Source of the DNA: JBAXHO01 sp037138855
GTDB lineage: Bacteria; Patescibacteriota; Dojkabacteria; B142; OLB20
NCBI GenBank assembly: GCA_037138855.1
Contig: JBAXHO010000065.1
Coordinates: 1-9,472, forward strand
DNA: 9,472 nucleotides
Direction of reading: 5' to 3'
The notes under the pieces are model-generated. The model was not told where the DNA came from. It ran no database searches and was given only the letters and a program-made list of their open reading frames with translations. The translations under genes were made by a program, and so were the position numbers. Positions 5,974-9,472 of this stretch are shown in pieces (the first letter of the stretch is position 1; each line of letters begins with the position of its first letter).

Positions 5974-6219
5974 ATGATGAAAAATAATAAACAAATTGCC
6001 TATCTTGCTTCTGAGGAAATATCTTCAAAGATTCAGAAATTGCAGGAGGAGCTGAATTTGAAATCGCCAGGTGAAGTGATTGCTATTGCTTTACAGCTAA
6101 TTGAAATGTCTATGGGACGGGAAGTAGAATTCAAAGATGGAAATAAAATTTATCGCACAAAAAAGTTTTCTAATTTAAATCAAACAGTTATTCTTGACGA
6201 AGATGGCGAGCGTAAATAA
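5974..6219 (+). CDS. ribbon-helix-helix-like small protein
   Basis: The product is an 81-residue acidic/basic soluble protein. Residues 16-48 (ISSKIQKLQEELNLKSPGEV and the following IAIALQLIEMSMG) look like the two helices of a ribbon-helix-helix protein: a lysine/glutamate-rich first helix, a turn at KSPGE where this fold usually has SRAE, and a hydrophobic second helix. The segment after it, GREVEFKDGNKIYRTKKF (48-65), resembles the C-terminal extension of small RHH proteins that are not antitoxins. The usual N-terminal strand is not obvious, so the DNA-binding call is tentative. Two ATGs (5974, 5977) are possible. The gene overlaps the next by 17 bases in another frame, which suggests translational coupling and a shared function. 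No promoter is clear in the 103-base gap after the SPFH gene, so read-through from it is possible. Confidence 0.7.
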   Translation: MMKNNKQIAYLASEEISSKIQKLQEELNLKSPGEVIAIALQLIEMSMGREVEFKDGNKIYRTKKFSNLNQTVILDEDGERK

Positions 6220-6550
6220 AGAAGAACCAATAAATCCTGATAATATCGATCTTAGTAATATCGAATTTGAACCGATTACTACAGATACTCCTGCTCCAAC
6301 CGATACTACTACCACTCCCAAAGAAAAGCTGGAATTAATTACAGTTAAGCGTGAAGATACTAGAGGTAGGCTAGCTTTAGCCTTTCTCATTGGATTTTTT
6401 GTTTTATTAGTAATTGGCATGATAATCTCTGCCTTCAATACAGGAGATAAAATCACAAGTGCAAAAGAAATTTTACTTACACTTTCTGGCATTCTCTCCG
6501 GCCCCTTAGGATTTGTAATTGGTTATTATTTCCGAAGCAGCGAAGAATAG
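6203..6550 (+). CDS. small two-helix membrane protein
   Basis: The 115-residue protein has no named family that I recognise. The first 50 residues are hydrophilic, acidic and rich in proline and threonine (TTDTPAPTDTTTT, 26-38), so they are probably disordered. Two hydrophobic segments follow, RLALAFLIGFFVLLVIGMII (56-75) and about 89-110, the latter with a glycine pattern (LSGILSGPLGFVIGYYF) typical of helices packed in small oligomers. The protein ends RSSEE. ATG at 6203 is preferred over the in-frame TTG at 6194. It overlaps the 3' end of the RHH-like gene by 17 bases, so ribosomes finishing that gene probably re-initiate here. Holin-like or scaffold roles are possible but unsupported. A heptamer array begins 19 bases after the stop. 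Confidence 0.75.
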   Translation: MASVNKEEPINPDNIDLSNIEFEPITTDTPAPTDTTTTPKEKLELITVKREDTRGRLALAFLIGFFVLLVIGMIISAFNTGDKITSAKEILLTLSGILSGPLGFVIGYYFRSSEE

Positions 6551-6569
6551 AAAATAAAATCTCTTTATC

Positions 6570-6653
6570 TACTAGATACCAGATACTAGATACTAGATAC
6601 TTGCTACTAACTTTTATCTTTTATTTTTTATCTTCTAACTATTCATATCCATC
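6570..6653 (+). repeat. twelve phased heptamers in front of the methyltransferase gene
   Basis: From 6570 to 6653 the sequence divides into twelve 7-base units without a phase break. The first four are TACTAGA/TACCAGA. TACTTGC and TACTAAC follow, then TTTTATC-like, TTCTAAC and TATTCAT units. The methyltransferase ATG is one base beyond the end. The array shows one unit family grading into another while the period stays fixed. Confidence 0.85.
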
Positions 6654-6654
6654 C

Positions 6655-7164
6655 ATGACTGCCACGCTAATACTAATCACCCTAAGCATCATCGTTATTA
6701 CTTCGCTAGTTTGGCCAATTTTTGTTGGGGCTCCGTATGTAGCTACTTCATTTAAGAAAATTTCGCTGATGCTTAAAGCAGCAAAATTACAACCAGGAGA
6801 AACGCTTTATGATTTAGGTGCCGGCGACGGTAGAATTCTTTTTATTGCTGTAAAAAAATTTAAAGCTAAAGCAGTGGGTATCGAAATTGATCCGATTCGG
6901 TATCTCTGGCTCGAATTTGTAATCACAATACTAGGATTACGAAAGCATATAAAAATAATTTTTGGTAATTTCTTTAATCAGGACTTAAGCAAAGCAAATG
7001 TAATCAATTGCTACCTTCTTCCAGAAACCAACTTAAAATTAGAAAAAAAACTAAAAAAAGAACTTAGTCACAAAGCACGAATCGTCTCCAATTCCTTCAA
7101 ATTTCACCACTTAAAACCCATTAAACAGGACTATCAGAATAAAATTTATCTTTATCGAATTTAA
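6655..7164 (+). CDS. membrane-anchored class I SAM methyltransferase, FAM173-like
   Basis: The 169-residue protein has an N-terminal membrane helix (about 3-23), then GAPYVATSFKKISLMLKAA (25-43), motif I LYDLGAGDGR (51-60) that binds S-adenosylmethionine, and GIEIDP (75-80) with the acidic residue that contacts the ribose. The overall layout recalls the FAM173 family (mammalian ATPSCKMT, which methylates a lysine of the ATP-synthase c subunit). That family shares a membrane anchor, a PYVPT-like segment before motif I, DxGSGDGR, and a late block like KLEKKLKKELSHKARIVSNS (128-147). The substrate here is unknown, and a membrane-embedded or membrane-adjacent protein lysine is a reasonable guess. 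The open frame reaches TTG at 6601, but that stretch is heptamer repeat, so ATG at 6655 is chosen. The gene is apparently monocistronic. Confidence 0.82.
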   Translation: MTATLILITLSIIVITSLVWPIFVGAPYVATSFKKISLMLKAAKLQPGETLYDLGAGDGRILFIAVKKFKAKAVGIEIDPIRYLWLEFVITILGLRKHIKIIFGNFFNQDLSKANVINCYLLPETNLKLEKKLKKELSHKARIVSNSFKFHHLKPIKQDYQNKIYLYRI

Positions 7165-7264
7165 AAATATTGTTTATCTCGTTTTTAATCTAAGTTGAAT
7201 AAATTCATAACCTTTTACTATTTCGATCAAGATTTAGTTATTTTTTAAAGGAAGAGACTTTACA

Positions 7265-7293
7265 TTTACAAAAGCTCTGTAAAAGCGTAAAAT
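7265..7293 (+). promoter_or_regulatory. near-consensus promoter of the AbiEi-like gene, leaderless spacing
   Basis: TTTACA (7265-7270), a 17-base spacer and TAAAAT (7288-7293) match the sigma70 consensus at five of six positions in each box. The ATG at 7300 is six bases past the -10, the same distance as for mnmA. The mRNA probably begins at or next to the start codon. Confidence 0.75.
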
Positions 7294-7299
7294 ACAACA

Positions 7300-7899
7300 A
7301 TGACACAGAGTGATCTTAAAGCAAAACTTTCTCAAATAAAAATTTTTTCAATTCAGGATATTTTTACGATAGATCCTGATTTTCAAATGAATACTCTTTA
7401 CGATTGGGAAAAAAAAGACCTGGTTGTTAAATTACGAAATAAAAGATACCTTTTTGCAGATTTTCTTCCGTCAAAACTCGATTTATATTATATCGCAAAT
7501 AAGCTATATTCTCCTTCATATATTTCACTAGAATCAGCCTTAAGTTATTATGGCATAATTGCAGAAAATTCTAACAAAATTACTTCAATTTCTACCAATA
7601 AAACACTAGCTATCGATACTAAATTCGGAATTTTTGAATACAAAATAATTGATGAGAAATTTTTTTTCGGCTATGAAATCAAGCCAGTAGGAAATAATAA
7701 ATACAATTTAGCTTCACTTGAAAAAGCAATTATTGATTTTTGTTTTATCAATCCCAATATCTCATCTTTTGCAGATTTGGAAAGTTTAAAAGTAAATCTA
7801 AAATTATTGAAGGAAAAATTAGATTTAATAAAAATTAAAGTGCTTTTAAATCAAATTAAAAATGAAGTATTTATTGAGAGAATGAAATTTATTTTCTAA
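7300..7899 (+). CDS. AbiEi-family antitoxin-like protein, orphan
   Basis: The 199-residue protein resembles AbiEi, the antitoxin and autorepressor of type IV toxin-antitoxin systems. An N-terminal winged-helix-like part (about 5-52, including LYDWEKKDLVVKLRNKRYLF) is followed by the family core YISLESALSYYGIIAE (74-89), a beta-rich stretch ending IFEYKIID, and LASLEKAIIDFCFI (137-150). The C-terminal helices (158-199) are lysine/leucine-rich. In abiE operons the next gene encodes AbiEii, a nucleotidyltransferase-like toxin. None is present here: 360 bases of repeats follow, then unrelated membrane proteins. It may therefore be a stand-alone transcriptional regulator or the survivor of a lost pair. 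Its promoter predicts a leaderless mRNA. No frame damage is visible. Family call is good, present function is open. Confidence 0.8.
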   Translation: MTQSDLKAKLSQIKIFSIQDIFTIDPDFQMNTLYDWEKKDLVVKLRNKRYLFADFLPSKLDLYYIANKLYSPSYISLESALSYYGIIAENSNKITSISTNKTLAIDTKFGIFEYKIIDEKFFFGYEIKPVGNNKYNLASLEKAIIDFCFINPNISSFADLESLKVNLKLLKEKLDLIKIKVLLNQIKNEVFIERMKFIF

Positions 7900-7936
7900 T
7901 TCTGATTCAAATTTTCGCATACATCGGAGAATTATC

Positions 7937-7980
7937 TACCAGATACTAGCTATCAGATATTTTTTTTACTTGCTACTTGA
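7937..7980 (+). repeat. heptamer array, TACYAGM then TACTTGM units
   Basis: TACCAGA, TACTAGC and TATCAGA at 7937-7957 are followed by a T-run, then TACTTGC and TACTTGA at 7967-7980. The order of parts is the same as at 63-107. Confidence 0.8.
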
Positions 7981-7990
7981 TACTTTTTTC

Positions 7991-8063
7991 ATTAAACAGA
8001 ACAAAAATTTTTGTTCGCTACATTTTCCTTTTTTCTACTTGATACTTGCTACTTGCTACCTAC
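7991..8063 (+). repeat. composite element copy C: hairpin, GCTAC box, heptamers
   Basis: GAACAAAAATTTTTGTTC (7999-8016) is a perfect 18-base palindrome. GCTAC (8017-8021), a 14-base pyrimidine-rich spacer and four heptamers starting TAC (8036-8063) follow. Copies A and B show the same architecture, with different but still complementary stem bases. Confidence 0.82.
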
Positions 8064-8174
8064 TAATTCTCCTTACGGATCATACCACTCGCCTATCCAC
8101 ATTTCTATCTCCCATCAGTTTTTATTTGCCGGCTAAGTTACCGGGTTTTTCACCTTCCATATTTAAAAAAGTAG

Positions 8175-8180
8175 TATAAT
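8175..8180 (+). promoter_or_regulatory. isolated TATAAT -10 element
   Basis: This perfect -10 hexamer has no good -35 partner. It would start a transcript near 8187, giving a leader of about 72 bases for the gene at 8259 that carries the three-codon frame at 8190-8201. It may simply be that gene's promoter. Confidence 0.4.
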
Positions 8181-8258
8181 AACTCCAGGATGTTACTGTA
8201 AGACTAGCCACGCGAACTATTTATGTTAATAATATATTTAAAAGATAGTTAAAAGATA

Positions 8259-8597
8259 ATGAAAAACAACCTATATGGTCTTAAGGATTATCCTTTACTG
8301 TTAATTCTATTGAAAATCATTCCTGTGTTTCTACTCTTACCTGTTATATTTTGTAATATTGCAACTACCTTGCTTTATAATTCCAATTTTCAAGATCCTG
8401 AAGGTAGTTCATTAATGGCATTAATACCTTCACTGTCATTGTTCATCTGGATTTTTATAATTGCAATAATTGACTTTAATTATTTCAAAAAGAAAGGAAA
8501 ACCAACAAAGGTAATTAAAAGCGTGAATCTATTTGTCTTGATTGTAGTATTTGCTTGGATTGCTACGACTATTTCTGCATTTATAGCAGTTTTTTAG
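8259..8597 (+). CDS. small three-helix membrane protein, unknown
   Basis: I do not recognise the family of this 112-residue protein. It has a short hydrophilic start (MKNNLYGLKDY), then hydrophobic segments at about 14-38, 52-73 and 89-111. The loop between helices one and two is acidic (QDPEGSS). The loop between two and three is strongly basic (KKKGKPTK, 77-84) and so probably cytoplasmic, putting the N-terminus outside by the positive-inside rule. It may sit in an operon with the similar-sized membrane gene 107 bases downstream, although that gene has a promoter candidate of its own. No Shine-Dalgarno is seen. Codon use is AT-rich like the rest of the window. Confidence 0.65.
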   Translation: MKNNLYGLKDYPLLLILLKIIPVFLLLPVIFCNIATTLLYNSNFQDPEGSSLMALIPSLSLFIWIFIIAIIDFNYFKKKGKPTKVIKSVNLFVLIVVFAWIATTISAFIAVF

Positions 8598-8620
8598 GTT
8601 TAATATTTAGACAGATCAAA

Positions 8621-8647
8621 AAATAATAATTATAAGGTTTATTATTT
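8621..8647 (+). terminator. weak AT-only hairpin after the 8259 gene
   Basis: AAATAATAA (8621-8629) can pair with TTATTATTT (8639-8647) across nine bases. The stem has no G-C pair and no tight U-run follows, so it is at best a weak terminator. Confidence 0.25.
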
Positions 8648-8675
8648 GAATGATAAAATTTTTTCAGTTTAAAAT
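8646..8675 (+). promoter_or_regulatory. possible promoter of the 8705 gene
   Basis: TTGAAT (8646-8651) and TAAAAT (8670-8675) are 18 bases apart. They match the sigma70 boxes at four and five of six positions. The leader would be about 22 bases. Confidence 0.45.
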
Positions 8676-8704
8676 TCTGTTTCCAATTTTAAATAATTTT
8701 CACT

Positions 8705-9040
8705 ATGAAGTACTTTTTTCTAATCATCTGCTTTTCGCTAGTTATTTTTCTTTTAAATCTAGGCCTAATTTATTTCCTCCAATCTAGAAATCTCTTAATC
8801 CATCTTAACGATCTCTCTCCCCATCTACATTATTGTGCTCGCAAAGAAAGTTATGAAAATGCATTCGCAAACATTTTCTTATTATTAGAAATTGTAGAAC
8901 AATTAATTTTCTCCTTTTATTGGCTATATATTCATAAACTAACAAAACAAAATATTAGTCTGCTGGTAATCAATGCTTTGGTTTATCTGAGCTGTGCACA
9001 GGTTTTCTTTATGCTAATAACAATTTCTAGCTGTGAATAG
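8705..9040 (+). CDS. small three-helix membrane protein, possibly truncated
   Basis: The 111-residue protein has hydrophobic segments at about 3-24, 55-76 and 84-107, and a polar loop (27-54) containing HLHYCARKE. The family is not recognised. It ends abruptly with SSCE directly after the third helix. The sequence beyond the stop stays protein-like in another frame (see the pseudogene entry from 9037): a one-base change of frame near 9034-9040 would add about 36 residues with a further hydrophobic segment. The present reading may therefore be the 5' part of a broken, longer gene. Start ATG 8705 is the only good one, after an AT-rich leader without a Shine-Dalgarno. Confidence 0.55.
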   Translation: MKYFFLIICFSLVIFLLNLGLIYFLQSRNLLIHLNDLSPHLHYCARKESYENAFANIFLLLEIVEQLIFSFYWLYIHKLTKQNISLLVINALVYLSCAQVFFMLITISSCE

Positions 9041-9147
9041 ATAAACCATTAGTCTACTTTAGATTTCTTTACTTAGGGCCTGTATTTCAAGGTCTTGTTC
9101 CATTAATGGGAATAATAATTTCAATATTTAGAGGAGAGAAAATTTAA
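9037..9147 (+). pseudogene. protein-like remnant downstream of the 8705 gene
   Basis: A 36-codon open stretch lacks a start codon but encodes a plausible membrane segment. LYLGPVFQGLVPLMGIIISI is followed by the basic/acidic FRGEKI and TAA (9145-9147). It sits minus one base relative to the upstream frame and could be its lost C-terminus. The final codons include AGAGGAG (9130-9136), which would serve as a Shine-Dalgarno site for the next remnant. Confidence 0.4.
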
Positions 9148-9463
9148 TCAAAAATAATTTTTACAGCCCTGATTTTATTAGTAGGAGTATTATTTTTACT
9201 ATAAAATCATCAAAATAATTCAATAAACAATTTTAACTATATATCGCAAATTTCAAAACAAGAAAAAGAAACTCTCGAAAAAGCTGATCTCAAAGAAACA
9301 AAAAAAACTGAGTATCAAAATTCCTAATTATCCACCAATTAATTTATGTGCAAATAACTCCAATCCTGAGACAAATGCAAGCGATCCAGCTGCAGTGGCA
9401 ATAAATGGATTTTTTAGTCCCGACTTTATCAAAAATAAACACAAAGCTGAAAACGTGTGCTAA
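9148..9463 (+). pseudogene. decayed gene for an anchored or secreted protein
   Basis: The first frame encodes SKIIFTALILLVGVLFLL (a signal anchor) and is stopped by TAA at 9202-9204. It then resumes in the same frame with a polar, lysine/glutamate-rich stretch (9205-9306). At a run of eight A (9300-9307) the protein-like reading moves forward one base and continues to TAA at 9461-9463, passing through KIPNYPPINLCANNS, TNASDPAAVAINGF and FSPDFIKNKHK. No start codon lies where AGAGGAG at 9130-9136 predicts one. One lost start, one stop and one shift point to a pseudogene. A base-calling error at A8 could explain the shift but not the other two defects. The family is not recognised. Confidence 0.5.
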
Positions 9464-9472
9464 TAGGCACTA

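Larger units (their letters stand above)
7900..8258. other. 359-base non-coding region with repeats
   Basis: No gene is supported. The stretch holds a heptamer array (7937-7980), composite element copy C (7991-8063), a short CCGG-containing inverted repeat near 8129-8144 before a T-run, and a perfect TATAAT at 8175-8180. The last is followed nine bases later by a three-codon frame, ATG TTA CTG TAA (8190-8201). Two 11-base TTAAAAGATA repeats precede the next start codon. Confidence 0.8.

Noticed and set aside
6194..6202. TTG start at 6194 for the two-helix membrane protein
   Set aside because: It would add only three residues, and the in-frame ATG at 6203 is the more usual codon. The difference does not affect interpretation.
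6175..6492. Minus-strand open frame opposite the two-helix membrane protein
   Set aside because: It is antisense to a coherent two-helix protein and arises from its codon pattern. It has no promoter or family motif.
6601..6654. TTG start at 6601 for the methyltransferase
   Set aside because: The 18 extra codons lie wholly inside the heptamer array. ATG at 6655 begins directly before the membrane helix.
7970..8179. Open frame at 7970-8179
   Set aside because: It translates the composite repeat element and following pyrimidine-rich DNA. The leucine/tyrosine-rich composition is explained by TACTTGC units.
9148..9204. Stop-codon reassignment to explain in-frame TAA codons
   Set aside because: TAA and TAG end the well-identified genes normally here, and known Patescibacteria recoding concerns UGA. 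Gene decay is simpler.
9151..9440. Internal duplication suggested by similar readings FYSPDFIS (near 9160) and FFSPDFIKN (near 9413)
   Set aside because: The first reading is in a different frame from the signal-anchor reading and the match is very short in AT-rich DNA. Chance is likely.

Overview
This AT-rich window reads cleanly with the standard genetic code. TGA ends the rlmH and DUF3179 genes and there is no sign of UGA reassignment. It looks like a chromosomal piece of an uncultivated bacterium of the Candidate Phyla Radiation (Patescibacteria, perhaps Parcubacteria-like). That is inference from compact housekeeping genes, few visible Shine-Dalgarno sites, some promoters placed for leaderless mRNAs, several small orphan membrane proteins, and gaps filled with short-period repeats. 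No tRNA, rRNA, CRISPR array, transposase or phage gene was found.

Layout. 1-110: heptamer repeats. 111-539 (-): rlmH, 23S rRNA pseudouridine methyltransferase. 703-1785 (+): membrane-anchored DUF3179 protein, followed by two strong hairpins and another heptamer array. 2051-2863 (-): six-helix DUF4013-like membrane protein. 2864-3315: a 452-base non-coding stretch of repeats ending in a near-consensus promoter. 3316-4392 (+): mnmA, tRNA 2-thiouridylase, convergent with a YerC/YecD-type TrpR-family regulator at 4426-4701 (-). 4947-5870 (+): an SPFH protein strikingly like plant hypersensitive-induced-reaction (HIR) proteins. 5974-6219 and 6203-6550 (+): an overlapping pair encoding a ribbon-helix-helix-like protein and a two-helix membrane protein. 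6655-7164 (+): membrane-anchored class I methyltransferase with FAM173-like features. 7300-7899 (+): AbiEi-type antitoxin without its toxin. 7900-8258: repeats. 8259-8597 and 8705-9040 (+): small three-helix membrane proteins. 9037-9463: decayed coding sequence with stops and a frameshift at an A8 run.

Genes working together. rlmH and mnmA are translation-quality genes but stand apart and are not co-transcribed. The only clear translational coupling is the 17-base overlap at 6203-6219. Most genes seem to be single transcription units with their own promoters.

The most unusual content lies between the genes. Nearly every gap holds tandem arrays with a strict 7-base period, and one has an 8-base period, although the unit sequence differs between arrays. 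Three gaps hold a composite element: a hairpin whose stem bases differ between copies but still pair, then an RCTAC box, then a T-rich spacer, then TACTTGM heptamers. A 12-base palindrome, TGCAGATCTGCA, occurs twice with symmetric but different flanks. I could run no searches. Family calls rest on recognised motifs, and repeat calls on direct reading.
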